47,664 nt of DNA from CAYJDG01 sp964368875 (lineage in GTDB: Bacteria; Pseudomonadota; Alphaproteobacteria; Micavibrionales; Micavibrionaceae): the NCBI GenBank assembly GCA_964368875.1, contig CAYJDG010000013.1, forward strand, positions 1-47,664. Direction: 5' to 3'. Positions 15,497-23,720 of the stretch are shown piece after piece. The position numbers and the translations under genes are program-made. The notes beneath the pieces are model-generated. The model did no database searches and was not told the origin of the DNA. It saw only the letters and a list, made by a program, of their open reading frames with translations. Numbering within the stretch: the first letter of the stretch is position 1; the number at the start of each line of letters is the position of its first letter.

Positions 15497-16933
15497 ATGG
15501 CCAATAAACTTACCCAGTCTCTCGACCTCCGCCAGCAACAGAACCTTGTGATGACGCCGCAGATGCAGCAGGCGATCAAGCTGTTGCAGCTCTCCAATCT
15601 TGAGCTTCAGGATTTTATCGAAGAAGAAATAGCGCAGAACCCGCTGCTTGAAAAAGCCGATCCGACAGAGAGCGACGAAGAACGCATTTCCACCGAACCC
15701 GTGCCTGAATCAGAAGAGTCCGACAACCGCGGCCCTGCCGAGGATTTCGATGCGGGCTCAGCTATGGCGACAATTGGCTCGGGCGGGCGCAGCGATTTCA
15801 GCGAAAGCGACGAAGACGGCTTTGCCGGGATGGAATCGCGCCCCAAGACGCTCCGCGACCATTTGCTCGAACAATTGCAGATGGACACGACCGACAACCG
15901 CGACCGTATGATCGGTGCGCTCCTGATCGACCGCCTCGATGAAGCAGGTTACCTGCGCGATGACCCTGCCGCGCTTGCCGCCCAGCTCGGGTGCACGCAG
16001 GAGCGTCTTGATACCATTCTCGACACATTGAAAAGTTTCGATCCGCCGGGTGTCTTCGCGCATGATCTGTCTGAATGCTTAAAGCTGCAACTGGTCGACC
16101 GCGGTACGCTCGATGCGCCGATGACCGGGCTGATCAACAATCTCGACCTGCTCGCCAAACACGATACCAAGAAACTGTCGGAACTTTGCGGCGTGCATGA
16201 AACGGCGTTGCCGGAAATGATTGCGGAGCTGCGCACCCTTAATCCAAAACCCTCAGCCCCGTTTGAACATATCGTCGTTCAGACCGCTATTCCCGATGTG
16301 TTAATGAAAGCCCTGCCCAAGGATGTTGGTGGCGGCTGGCGCGTTGAACTGAATAGCGACACCCTGCCACGCGTGCTGGTCAATAATCAGTACTACACCG
16401 ACGTCGTCAAGCACGCCAAAGACAAGGAAGAGCGCGAGTATTTAAGCACCCAGCTCGCCAATGCGTCGTGGCTGGTGCGGGCGCTCGATCAGCGCGCACA
16501 AACCATTCTCAAGGTCGCGAGCGAAATCGTCGAGCAGCAGGACGGATTTTTCCTCTACGGCGTCGAATTTTTAAAACCTATGACGCTCCGCGAAATCGCT
16601 GAAAAAATCGCCATGCATGAAAGCACGGTCAGCCGTGTGACCACGGGTAAATTCATCGGTACGCCGCGCGGGCTGTTTGAGCTGAAATATTTTTTCACCT
16701 CTACCATTGAGGGCACCGATGGTTCCTCGCTCTCCTCCGAAGCGGTTCGCGCCAAGATCCGCAATCTGATCGAGCAGGAAACACTGGAAAACATCCTCTC
16801 GGACGATGATCTGGTCGATCTGTTGCGCAAGGACGGTGTCGATATCGCGCGTCGCACGATTGCTAAATACCGCGAAGCCATGAATATCGGCTCCTCTGTG
16901 CAGCGCCGCCGTCAGAAGAAAAGCGGACTTTAA
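15497..16933 (+). CDS. rpoN: RNA polymerase sigma-54 factor RpoN
   Basis: A 478-residue sigma-54. Region I is the Gln/Leu-rich LRQQQNLVMTPQMQQAIKLL; an acidic region II follows (residues about 50-110); the core-binding and DNA-binding regions include MTLREIAEKIAMHESTVSRV (helix-turn-helix) and the RpoN box ARRTIAKYRE near the C terminus. It directs transcription from -24/-12 promoters with enhancer-binding activators. In this genome hpf and ptsN, usually right behind rpoN, are 3.4 kb away behind murL and murD2. Confidence 0.96.
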   Translation: MANKLTQSLDLRQQQNLVMTPQMQQAIKLLQLSNLELQDFIEEEIAQNPLLEKADPTESDEERISTEPVPESEESDNRGPAEDFDAGSAMATIGSGGRSDFSESDEDGFAGMESRPKTLRDHLLEQLQMDTTDNRDRMIGALLIDRLDEAGYLRDDPAALAAQLGCTQERLDTILDTLKSFDPPGVFAHDLSECLKLQLVDRGTLDAPMTGLINNLDLLAKHDTKKLSELCGVHETALPEMIAELRTLNPKPSAPFEHIVVQTAIPDVLMKALPKDVGGGWRVELNSDTLPRVLVNNQYYTDVVKHAKDKEEREYLSTQLANASWLVRALDQRAQTILKVASEIVEQQDGFFLYGVEFLKPMTLREIAEKIAMHESTVSRVTTGKFIGTPRGLFELKYFFTSTIEGTDGSSLSSEAVRAKIRNLIEQETLENILSDDDLVDLLRKDGVDIARRTIAKYREAMNIGSSVQRRRQKKSGL

Positions 16934-16938
16934 GCACG

Positions 16939-17469
16939 ATGCAGCGGCCAGAGATCAGCGTTAAGATTGTCGAAATTTTCAACCGCACGCGCGCCCAGGC
17001 AAACGCGCCCTATGAAGAAGAAAATTTTCTGCGTTTTCTGTTTGATCCGCCGCAGGACATGAACGCCGCCCGCAACAGCTTTAAATCCCTGCGCCGCCTC
17101 AATCGCTTTCTGCATCATACCGAAGCTGAATTCGGCATCGCGTTCACAAATGACGAGTGGGGAAAAAACTGGACACTTGCGCAGCTCGCCGAGGCGATCG
17201 CCAAGAAATTAGATAACCCTAAAGCCCATCTGAAATTTATCGAGAAGCGCTGCAAGCAGGCCAGAAGCGAAAGCAATATGCCATTGCTGGCGGTGCTGGT
17301 TATACTGGTCCCGATTGTGAGCCTGCTATATAAAATCGATACACCCGTATGGCTGATCGGAATCGTGGCGGCCATTCCACCAGCCTTTTTAATCTATATG
17401 GGGGTTCGCAGTTACCGCCATTATCAGGCCGTGATGCGCCGGTTTCGCAGCCAGTTTCCGGGCCTCTAA
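16939..17469 (+). CDS. Hypothetical membrane protein
   Basis: A 176-residue protein with a cytoplasmic helical N-terminal part (EEENFLRFLFDPPQDM, SLRRLNRFLHHTEAEFGIAF) and two hydrophobic segments near the C terminus (MPLLAVLVILVPIVSLLY and PVWLIGIVAAIPPAFLIYMG). No family is recognised. It begins 5 bp after rpoN, so it is transcribed with it, and its end overlaps the convergent murD2 gene by 4 bp. Confidence 0.65.
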   Translation: MQRPEISVKIVEIFNRTRAQANAPYEEENFLRFLFDPPQDMNAARNSFKSLRRLNRFLHHTEAEFGIAFTNDEWGKNWTLAQLAEAIAKKLDNPKAHLKFIEKRCKQARSESNMPLLAVLVILVPIVSLLYKIDTPVWLIGIVAAIPPAFLIYMGVRSYRHYQAVMRRFRSQFPGL

Positions 17470-18695
17470 AACCCGCTGACCTCAATGAATTTTTCACCGC
17501 GCTGGACGAAGTCGCGGAACAATCCGAAGCTGGGTGCGCCGGGAGAGAGCAAAATCACGCCACCGGGAGCGGTTAGCTCCAGCGCACTGGCAACCGCCTC
17601 CTCCATTGAGGAGGCAGATTTCAGGGTCAGGTCGGCGCGATCCTTAAGCATCTCACCAAGTCGCTTGCCGCTTGGCCCGAGTAGAATAACTGCCTTCACC
17701 GTGCTGGTGCTTAGCCGCTCGATCAGTGGTGTATAATCAATGCCCCGGTCATAGCCTCCGGCGATCAAAGTGACCGGGCGGTCAGTATAGGTATTCAGCG
17801 CGGCTATCGCAGAATAGGCTGTGGTGGAGATGCTGTCATTCACATAGAGGATGCCGCCTTTCTCACCAAGCTCCTGCTGGCGATGCGGCAGGCCGGTGAA
17901 ATCATGCATCGCAGCGAGGGCTTGCGCCTCATCAAAACCCAGTGCGCGGATAATTGTCAAAACGGTACGAACGTTCTCGAGATTATGCGGACGGCTGAGA
18001 TAGGAATTACCAACTGCGCTGACATCAGCCTCGGCGACAATCAGGTCTGGGAGATCGCTGACCACGCTGCTCGCCTGCCGACTGACAATGCGAAGCTTGG
18101 CATGGCGAAGCAGGTTAAGTTTATCGCCGTGATAAATTTCGCGCGAGCCGTGCCAGTCGATATGGTCCTCATAGAGCGAGGTGAGCACCGCCACATCGCA
18201 GTTTTCCTGCAAATCGGCAGCCTGAAAACTGGAGGTTTCAATGACGACGATATCGAATTCAGAGGGCGTGATGGTGCTGATCGGCAGGCCGATATTACCA
18301 GCGAGCGCGACGCGTTGCCCCAGAGCTTTCAGCACATGCGCGAGCAGCGCTGAGGTCGTGCTTTTACCTTTGGTCCCAGTGACACAGATACTGGTCGCCG
18401 TATGCGGCTCCGCCAGCCACAGATTGAGGAGCGAGGTCACAGGGGTGCCCTTGGCTTTCAGCTTTTGCACCAGCGGGTGATAGAGGCTGACCCCCGGCGA
18501 TTTGATGACGACATCGGCGGCCTCGAGTGTTTTCTCAATGTCGTCTGGCGAAGTGATAACCCCGGCCTTCGTGGTTGCCGTTTCATCGACAAAGACAGGT
18601 GTAAGCCCGGTCAGAAAATCTGCCGCCGCCTGACCTTCGCGGCCCGTGCCCCAGATCACGACTTTCTTGTTCTGCAAATCACGCACGCGCATCAA
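17466..18695 (-). CDS. murD2: UDP-N-acetylmuramoyl-L-alanine--L-glutamate ligase (MurD2-type)
   Basis: A 409-residue Mur ligase. The N-terminal Rossmann turn is VIWGTGREGQAAADF; the ATP-binding loop is TGTKGKSTTSALLAHVL; the central domain has VVIETSSFQAADL and YEDHIDWHGS, and the C-terminal domain YVNDSISTTAYSAIAAL and IAGGYDRGIDY. Shorter than classical MurD (about 440-460). The adjacent, overlapping murL gene (17 bp overlap) shows it belongs to the MurD2 type, which adds L-Glu instead of D-Glu to UDP-MurNAc-L-Ala, as described for Xanthomonas; specificity itself is inferred from this context, not seen in residues. Confidence 0.82.
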   Translation of the reverse strand: MMRVRDLQNKKVVIWGTGREGQAAADFLTGLTPVFVDETATTKAGVITSPDDIEKTLEAADVVIKSPGVSLYHPLVQKLKAKGTPVTSLLNLWLAEPHTATSICVTGTKGKSTTSALLAHVLKALGQRVALAGNIGLPISTITPSEFDIVVIETSSFQAADLQENCDVAVLTSLYEDHIDWHGSREIYHGDKLNLLRHAKLRIVSRQASSVVSDLPDLIVAEADVSAVGNSYLSRPHNLENVRTVLTIIRALGFDEAQALAAMHDFTGLPHRQQELGEKGGILYVNDSISTTAYSAIAALNTYTDRPVTLIAGGYDRGIDYTPLIERLSTSTVKAVILLGPSGKRLGEMLKDRADLTLKSASSMEEAVASALELTAPGGVILLSPGAPSFGLFRDFVQRGEKFIEVSGF

Positions 18696-20019
18696 GCATC
18701 TCCAGATAATCAGCGGGTACGGCGTGCGGGGTTTTGAGGGCGAATAAATCGTCGAAACGTCCCTGGACGCTCAGGCGCGGTGCAAGTTCTTTGACAACCG
18801 CATCCTCTTGCCACTCAGGCATTTCGCTCAATTTTTTCAATAACAGCGCGCTTTCATCAACTTCGCCGACACATTCAAACGGCTTGAAAGCTTCCAGTCC
18901 GCACAGCTCGGCAAAGCCGCCCCGCTGCGCCGGATCATTGAGAAGATTTTGCCCGAAAATCTTCACCAGTTTTTCTTTCGCCATAAATGGCGCCAGCGCG
19001 AGAAACACAAAACGGCATTTCGGGCAAGCGCAGCACCACTGCGTGCCGCGTGCGACCACGTCCTGCCGGAAGGCTGTATTACAGCTGCGGAAAATGGCGT
19101 GATATTTTTCATGTTTTGCAAACTGCCTTGCAATCGCGACTTCGCTTAACGGGCGGAGCAGCGAAAAGTATTCAAGGTCAGGTGAGACGTAGCCGTGGAT
19201 GTAATTCTGCAAAGCCGCTTCGAATTCATAGGACTTGCTGTACTGGTGATTGATCTCAAGCGCCCCGCGCACGAGATTGGGTGTGCTCGCCGAATGCTCA
19301 TTCGACATGATGACGGATTTCTTTCCGTGCAGGATGGCGGTGCCGAGCGCAATCACACTCAGAATCGCCGTAATCGGCACATGCCCGTTATACGCGCCGT
19401 CCTTGTTGGCCAGCAGGAGTTCGAGCGAAAGCGTGCGCACTGCGACGCAAGCTGGCAAGCCTGATGCGGCAATGGTCGCCGCAATCGGTCCTGCCGGGGT
19501 GGGGGTAGAGGCCAAAGCAAACAAGGCAATCTCGTTATCCAGCGCCCGCAATATCTCAATACTGACAATCGAATCCTTGCCACCGCCCACCGGCACCAGT
19601 GCGCCCCGGCCGTCCAGTTTCACAGGCGTAGGTTTGTCCGTTGTGGTTGCGGTAAACTGCAGGCGCGCATCCAGATCAAGCTCGTTGCGGTAGGCAAATT
19701 CACCAAGGCCCTTGAGATAGACCTCGCGCAAAAAATCCGCGGTCGGTGCATCTATCGGAACATCACAGGAAATTTTATCGGCAACCGTCGTTTTGTAATA
19801 GCTCACGCCAGCCAGCAGAAAGAGCAATTTAGCTGCGCGGTCAAATGCGGCAAGCTGGGCTGTGTTAGGTGCGATGGATGGCATAGGGAATTTAATCGTT
19901 TCAGTATAATTCCGCCCCGGCACGGTTTTATACTTCAAATTCAGGACACAGGTTTCCGCATCGAAAGCATAGCTTTCAAAGATAAAACTGGATGGGTGCG
20001 GCAGGAGCGCGGGCTGCAT
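18679..20019 (-). CDS. murL: UDP-MurNAc-L-alanyl-L-glutamate epimerase MurL
   Basis: A 446-residue protein. MurL converts the terminal L-Glu of UDP-MurNAc-L-Ala-L-Glu to D-Glu using ATP, giving a route to D-Glu in peptidoglycan without MurI. The sequence has a PP-loop-like PVGGGKDSIVSIEIL (residues about 141-155), SNEHSASTPNLVRG, a cysteine cluster QWCCACPKCRFVFLALAPF and the usual C-terminal helical region. Length fits the family. It is first in a two-gene operon with murD2, overlapping it by 17 bp. A perfect palindrome lies just upstream at 20039-20055. Confidence 0.85.
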   Translation of the reverse strand: MQPALLPHPSSFIFESYAFDAETCVLNLKYKTVPGRNYTETIKFPMPSIAPNTAQLAAFDRAAKLLFLLAGVSYYKTTVADKISCDVPIDAPTADFLREVYLKGLGEFAYRNELDLDARLQFTATTTDKPTPVKLDGRGALVPVGGGKDSIVSIEILRALDNEIALFALASTPTPAGPIAATIAASGLPACVAVRTLSLELLLANKDGAYNGHVPITAILSVIALGTAILHGKKSVIMSNEHSASTPNLVRGALEINHQYSKSYEFEAALQNYIHGYVSPDLEYFSLLRPLSEVAIARQFAKHEKYHAIFRSCNTAFRQDVVARGTQWCCACPKCRFVFLALAPFMAKEKLVKIFGQNLLNDPAQRGGFAELCGLEAFKPFECVGEVDESALLLKKLSEMPEWQEDAVVKELAPRLSVQGRFDDLFALKTPHAVPADYLEMLDARA

Positions 20020-20038
20020 CTGTGGCCTTTACGGACAG

Positions 20039-20055
20039 GTTTTAAGTCTTAAAAC
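20039..20055. promoter_or_regulatory. Perfect palindrome upstream of murL
   Basis: GTTTTAAG-T-CTTAAAAC, 17 bp with 8-bp arms, lies 19 bp before the murL ATG. It could bind a dimeric repressor or form a hairpin in the leader that affects translation. There is no T-run, so it is unlikely to be a terminator. Confidence 0.45.
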
Positions 20056-20151
20056 ATACCTTAAATTTCGCAATAATCAGCGGGTTTATAGTTAAAATAG
20101 ACATAACGCAAGTAGCGCAAATTTAGATCATTTTTTTAGTCGATTTATCTT

Positions 20152-20180
20152 TTGTTCAACACTTCCCGTGATACGATAAA
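20152..20180 (+). promoter_or_regulatory. Candidate hpf promoter
   Basis: TTGTTC (20152-20157), 17-bp spacer, GATAAA (20175-20180), start expected near 20187. The leader of about 100 nt contains a small perfect hairpin (AAGGCC-TTT-GGCCTT near 20213-20227) and a good AAAGGAG site before the hpf ATG. Confidence 0.4.
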
Positions 20181-20291
20181 ATCATGCTTTCGATGCCCGC
20201 ATTGAGAATTAAAAGGCCTTTGGCCTTCGCGCATTTACGCGGTGCGGGTGTTGGTTCTAGCATTAGCCATCCTCAACAAAGGAGCATATAA

Positions 20292-20936
20292 ATGGAACTT
20301 GCAGTTCATGGCAAACAGATGAACGTAGGCGATGCCTTGCGCGCCCACGCCACCGAAAAACTGAACGATCTTAACGCGAAGTTTTTCAACCGGGCCATTG
20401 ATACGAATGTGACGTTTTCACCCGAAAGTCACGCCTTCGTAAAAACCCATATTTCGCTCCGCGTCGGCAAAGACATTCTCGTCACCGCCACCTCAACCGA
20501 AGGCGATGCTTATGCGTCGTTCGATTCGGCTGCCGGGAAGGTCGCCAAACAGCTGCGCCGGTATAAGCACCGCCTGCGTGATCACCATGCGCGGATTGAA
20601 CAAACCCCGGAAACGGAAATGATCAAAGCCCGTGACTATGTACTCGCGGTCAAGGAGCTTGACGGCACACCTCAGGAAGATATCGAAGAGGAAAGCCTGC
20701 CGGTCGGCAAAGACCCGGTGATCGTCGCTGAGGAACCGATGCACATCCAGCAGATGAGCGTCGCCGACGCCGTGATGCGCCTCGACCTCGCTGGCCAAAC
20801 CGCCCTGCTCTTCCGCAATCCGAAAACGAACGGACTGAACATGGTCTATCGTCGCGCGGATGGTAATATCGGCTGGATCGAACCGGTTGATGATGCAGCG
20901 CCGAAAGAAACTGCAAAGACTGCGGCGAAAAAGTAA
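20292..20936 (+). CDS. hpf: Ribosome hibernation-promoting factor, long form
   Basis: A 214-residue long HPF that dimerises 70S ribosomes in stationary phase. The N-terminal S30AE domain has MELAVHGKQMNVGDALRAHA, and basic helices with KQLRRYKHRLRDHH; a linker (residues about 110-150) precedes the C-terminal dimerisation domain (VADAVMRLDLAGQTALLFRN, GLNMVYRRADGNIGWIEP). A strong AAAGGAG site precedes the ATG. ptsN follows 241 bp later beyond a strong terminator, so the genes are separate transcripts. Confidence 0.93.
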   Translation: MELAVHGKQMNVGDALRAHATEKLNDLNAKFFNRAIDTNVTFSPESHAFVKTHISLRVGKDILVTATSTEGDAYASFDSAAGKVAKQLRRYKHRLRDHHARIEQTPETEMIKARDYVLAVKELDGTPQEDIEEESLPVGKDPVIVAEEPMHIQQMSVADAVMRLDLAGQTALLFRNPKTNGLNMVYRRADGNIGWIEPVDDAAPKETAKTAAKK

Positions 20937-20969
20937 TTTCTAGTTTGTAAAAATATAACTTATACGAGC

Positions 20970-21000
20970 GCGGCCCGGATTTTTGTCCGGGCCGCTTTCT
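20970..21000 (+). terminator. Rho-independent terminator after hpf
   Basis: A perfect 10-bp GC-rich stem (20970-20979 with 20986-20995), a 6-nt loop TTTTTG and a TTTCT tail. It lies 34 bp after the hpf stop. Confidence 0.88.
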
Positions 21001-21177
21001 ATTGTGCACCGCGCCGAACTAAAATTGCACTGCGGCAGGGTGATACGTTTCACGATCGTTTCACGCAATTAAAAATTTTTTCGCGCTCCGGTCGGAATTA
21101 ATTCTGGTCTCGAATCATTTTTGGCTCTATGAAATGCCTAGTAGTTAAATCACCTGCAGCTGGGGAGCACGCATCTG

Positions 21178-21645
21178 ATGCCCGACGAACCAATCCGCTT
21201 CCACTCCTTCATCTTTGGACTTAAGGCCGATAGCCGCGAGCAGGTGCTGCAAAGCATTGCCTGGCGCATAGGCCGCGACACCAACGCGGATATGACGTGG
21301 ATCGCCGATCAGCTGTTGCAATCGGAACAACGCGAAGCCTCCGGTATCGGTGGCGGTGTCGCGATCCCGCATCTGAAATCTACACCTCTGGCCATTCCGC
21401 ATCTGGTGCTGGCGAAGCTTGCCGCGCCGCTTGATTTTGGCGCGCTTGATGGCGAGCCGGTCGATCTTGTTTGCGCCGTGCTCTCGCCGCAAATGGATGG
21501 CGTTCTGCATCTGCGCCGTCTCTCGCGTGTGACACGCCTGTTCCGCGAATCTTTTGTGCTGGAAAAACTGCGTAATGCGCAGTCAGAAGCCGAAATGGCC
21601 GAGCTGTTCAATTTCACGAACAGACAGCAGGTTATGGCCGCTTAA
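21178..21645 (+). CDS. ptsN: PTS IIA-like nitrogen regulatory protein PtsN
   Basis: A 155-residue EIIA(Ntr). The phosphorylated His lies in GIGGGVAIPHLKS, and the following strand FGALDGEPVDLVCAVLSP and helix HLRRLSRVTRLFRES are typical. It takes phosphate from NPr/PtsP and regulates nitrogen, potassium or polymer metabolism. The ATG is preceded by GGGGAG at about 10 bp. Its stop overlaps the convergent 21642-22433 gene by 4 bp. A -24/-12-like GG/GC pair upstream has the wrong spacing. Confidence 0.88.
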   Translation: MPDEPIRFHSFIFGLKADSREQVLQSIAWRIGRDTNADMTWIADQLLQSEQREASGIGGGVAIPHLKSTPLAIPHLVLAKLAAPLDFGALDGEPVDLVCAVLSPQMDGVLHLRRLSRVTRLFRESFVLEKLRNAQSEAEMAELFNFTNRQQVMAA

Positions 21646-22433
21646 ATGCGTGGCGCCAGCAGCGCTGGATCGGAATTCGTAAATTCCTCCATATCCTCTG
21701 CACGGCTTTCACCGCTAGGCCGCCTGTAGATGATGACTGCGTCTTTGTCGGCGGGGTGAACCAGAATTTGAAATTCAACGTCATTGCCTTTATCTCCGGG
21801 AATTTTTCCCTGCAGGACGTTGTTGTAACCATTGCGCTGCTCAGTGGCGATATGTTCACTAAAAGGCAGGCAGCTTTTTTTATATTCGACGCCGCAGGCC
21901 CGCTTGGCACGACGGACCTCACTGGCGCTGTTATTCGGCACCGGAACATATGAGCCGAGATCAAAACGCTCGACCGCAACTACGGGCATGTCCGGCACCA
22001 TGCACAGGCCGCGCTCTAAATGTTTCTTCTGTTGGGCGGGATCTGCGGATTTTCTATACGTCTGTGCCAGCTTCTGCGACTTGATGTGAGGATCCTTTAA
22101 AGTAAGCCGCCAGCCGTCGCCTTTTTCATTCACTGCGATCATCATGGCGCTATCAATCAAATCGACAGCGCGGGGGTTTTCCTGCACCCAGTCGGGCAGA
22201 AAATCAAGATCGGCCGGGGTCGAGAGAGTTGCAACAACCTTCAGTCCGGCAGCGTCGAGACGGCCTTGCAGCTGAGTCGCCGGAATACACTCTCCAGGTT
22301 TCAAGTTTGGGTTAAGGGTTGTGGGCGGGGCTGCGCGCAACTGCTTACGGGGCTTGGCTTCGGCAGCAAAAGATAAAGCAAGGGAAATGGAAATAATCGT
22401 CGGAGCAAACGCCTTAGAAAAAAAAGCAGACAC
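21642..22433 (-). CDS. Exported hypothetical protein
   Basis: A protein of about 263 residues with a Sec signal peptide (SAFFSKAFAPTIISISLALSFAAEA). The best start is GTG at 22433 with AAGG upstream; the frame is open to 22547 but that would put the signal 40 residues inside. The mature part has PGECIPATQLQGRLDAAGLK, IDSAMMIAVNEKGDGWRLTL, CMVPDMPVVAVERFDLGSYV and RACGVEYKKSCLPFSEHI, with several cysteines that could form disulfides. No family is recognised. It is convergent with ptsN. Confidence 0.65.
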   Translation of the reverse strand: MSAFFSKAFAPTIISISLALSFAAEAKPRKQLRAAPPTTLNPNLKPGECIPATQLQGRLDAAGLKVVATLSTPADLDFLPDWVQENPRAVDLIDSAMMIAVNEKGDGWRLTLKDPHIKSQKLAQTYRKSADPAQQKKHLERGLCMVPDMPVVAVERFDLGSYVPVPNNSASEVRRAKRACGVEYKKSCLPFSEHIATEQRNGYNNVLQGKIPGDKGNDVEFQILVHPADKDAVIIYRRPSGESRAEDMEEFTNSDPALLAPRI

Positions 22434-22574
22434 GGAACACACCTTAATTTTTATTTTTCGAATTTTTATTGTTGCCCGAGGGCATATCACGAGGCGGTAA
22501 AATTTTGCAAGAAAATGAAAAAACGGCCGAATTTTCTCCGGCCGCATTTAAAAATCTTCAGATTTTATGGCGCT

Positions 22575-22814
22575 TTATTGCAGCGTCACTGGTTCAAGGT
22601 CGTTCTGACGGGCGGCGATCACCGCGCCTTCGAAACTATCGATCACGGTGAGCGGGGAGCCGTCGGCGGCGTGCAGACCATAGGCGATGCGGCCCATCAC
22701 ATTGACCGGGCGCACATAGGCGATTTGGTTGACACCGAAGGTCAGAAAAGCCTGCGAGCTCAGGTTGCGGAGAAGCTGTTTACTTTGCTCGATCTTAGAA
22801 TTGTAAGAATCCAT
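22575..22814 (-). CDS. DUF1150 family protein
   Basis: A 79-residue protein with NQIAYVRPVNVMGRIAYGLHAADG, the conserved core of DUF1150. This small family is found mostly in Alphaproteobacteria, typically next to small heat-shock genes, as here, where it follows Hsp20 by 65 bp on the same strand. Its function is unknown; co-occurrence suggests a role with the chaperone or in stress responses. Confidence 0.82.
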   Translation of the reverse strand: MDSYNSKIEQSKQLLRNLSSQAFLTFGVNQIAYVRPVNVMGRIAYGLHAADGSPLTVIDSFEGAVIAARQNDLEPVTLQ

Positions 22815-22879
22815 TGCTGTACTCCTGAAATCTAGAATAGCACTTTCCGGGGCATAAAGCCCCGAAAAAGGCTGTTATT

Positions 22880-23377
22880 TTATTTCGTAGTCGCTGAACC
22901 AGCTGGCGCCGTATCGACATCGATGGCCTTGGGATTGCCATGCCCGTTCATAGTGACGGGCTTGGAGGTCGAAGAAATCTCGATCTTACGGGCCGTCGTT
23001 TCCGGTTCTACCCGCTTCATGTCGATGTTCAGCAGGCCATTATCCAACGTTGCACCAAGGATTTCGATCCCGTCGGCAAGCACAAAAGTGCGCTGGAACT
23101 GGCGGGCAGCGATGCCGCGGTGGAGGTATACTTTTTCAGCGTCATCCGCCTGACGGCCCCGAATTACCAGTTGTTTCTGATCAATCTCAATATCGAGGTC
23201 AGCCATCGTAAAGCCTGCAACGGCCAAAGTGATGCGCAGGCCGTCGGCGCTGGTCTGTTCGATATTGTAAGGGGGATACCCTTCATGGGCGGTTTTCTTG
23301 ATACGGTCGAGCGTGCGCTCAAACTGATCGAAACCGAGGAAAAGGGGGGAATCAAATAGGGCAAGTCTGGTGGTCAT
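22880..23377 (-). CDS. Small heat-shock protein Hsp20 (IbpA-like)
   Basis: A 165-residue alpha-crystallin-type chaperone that holds unfolding proteins. It begins MTTRLALFDSPLFLGFDQFER, followed by YPPYNIEQTSADGLRITLAVAG, EIDQKQLVIRG and the family AARQFQRTFVLADGIEILGATLDNGLL split over the crystallin fold. The last 35 residues form a polar tail. The IxI-like tail motif is not clear. Expression is probably heat-controlled: a sigma-32 promoter lies at 23452-23479 and the leader can fold over the Shine-Dalgarno sequence. Confidence 0.9.
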   Translation of the reverse strand: MTTRLALFDSPLFLGFDQFERTLDRIKKTAHEGYPPYNIEQTSADGLRITLAVAGFTMADLDIEIDQKQLVIRGRQADDAEKVYLHRGIAARQFQRTFVLADGIEILGATLDNGLLNIDMKRVEPETTARKIEISSTSKPVTMNGHGNPKAIDVDTAPAGSATTK

Positions 23378-23445
23378 AGGTCAACTCCTCTACGAGCGAG
23401 TTAAGGTTCGGTGGCAGCCCGCACCGTGCAGCACTGCCTCTACAG
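23378..23445 (-). promoter_or_regulatory. Candidate RNA thermometer in the Hsp20 leader
   Basis: The leader of about 68 nt can form a 5-bp stem (23426-23422 with 23413-23409) and, next to the start, a 7-bp stem with one G-U pair in which TTAACTC (23404-23398) pairs with GAGTTGA (23387-23381), partly covering the GAGGAG ribosome binding site. Weak pairing over the Shine-Dalgarno sequence is the hallmark of heat-opened thermometers; no known class (ROSE, fourU) is matched exactly. Confidence 0.4.
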
Positions 23446-23451
23446 ATTAGT

Positions 23452-23479
23452 ATATAGGAGCCTGTTTGGAGGAATCAAG
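23452..23479 (-). promoter_or_regulatory. Sigma-32 (RpoH) promoter of the hsp20 operon
   Basis: CTTG (23479-23476), a 17-bp spacer and CCTATAT (23458-23452) match the alphaproteobacterial RpoH consensus CTTG-N17/18-CYTATNT. It starts immediately beyond the stop of the zinc-finger gene (23481), so Hsp20 and DUF1150 have their own heat-shock promoter. Confidence 0.75.
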
Positions 23480-23480
23480 T

Positions 23481-23666
23481 TCAGGGATTTTTGATAAAAG
23501 CCCGGTCGCAATAGAGGCAGTCGACGCTATCCCGCCCATCGAAAGTATAATAAACCAAAGGGTGACCCAGCGGCCCGCCGCCGCCATCGCAGCTGACCTG
23601 ATCGGCATCCGCGGGTACGGAAATGACTTCAGGAGCCTTGGTTTTCATGGATTTCTGGTCGGTCAT
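23481..23666 (-). CDS. CHCC zinc-finger domain protein
   Basis: A 61-residue protein with ligands Cys26, His35, Cys50 and Cys53 in SCDGGGGPLGHPLVYYTF and VDCLYCDRAF, the CHCC zinc-finger pattern (NDUFS6-like). In mitochondria the homologue is the zinc subunit of complex I; in Alphaproteobacteria the small stand-alone protein is usual. It stands upstream of Hsp20 on the same strand and divergent from the 23742 gene. Confidence 0.85.
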   Translation of the reverse strand: MTDQKSMKTKAPEVISVPADADQVSCDGGGGPLGHPLVYYTFDGRDSVDCLYCDRAFIKNP

Positions 23667-23700
23667 GGGGCGGATTCCTTGGTCTTAAGGCTTTATTTTC

Positions 23701-23720
23701 CTTCTCTTTATAAAGTGAAG
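23701..23720. promoter_or_regulatory. Imperfect palindrome in divergent promoter region
   Basis: CTTC-T-CTTTATAAAG-T-GAAG: a perfect 10-bp core (23706-23715) and outer 4-bp arms. It lies between the divergent zinc-finger gene and the 23742 gene and may be an operator; nothing else supports this. Confidence 0.3.

Noticed and set aside
21126..21145. TTGGCTC...TGCC upstream of ptsN as a sigma-54 promoter
   Set aside because: The distance between GG and GC is 11 instead of 10 bp and the -12 element is poor.
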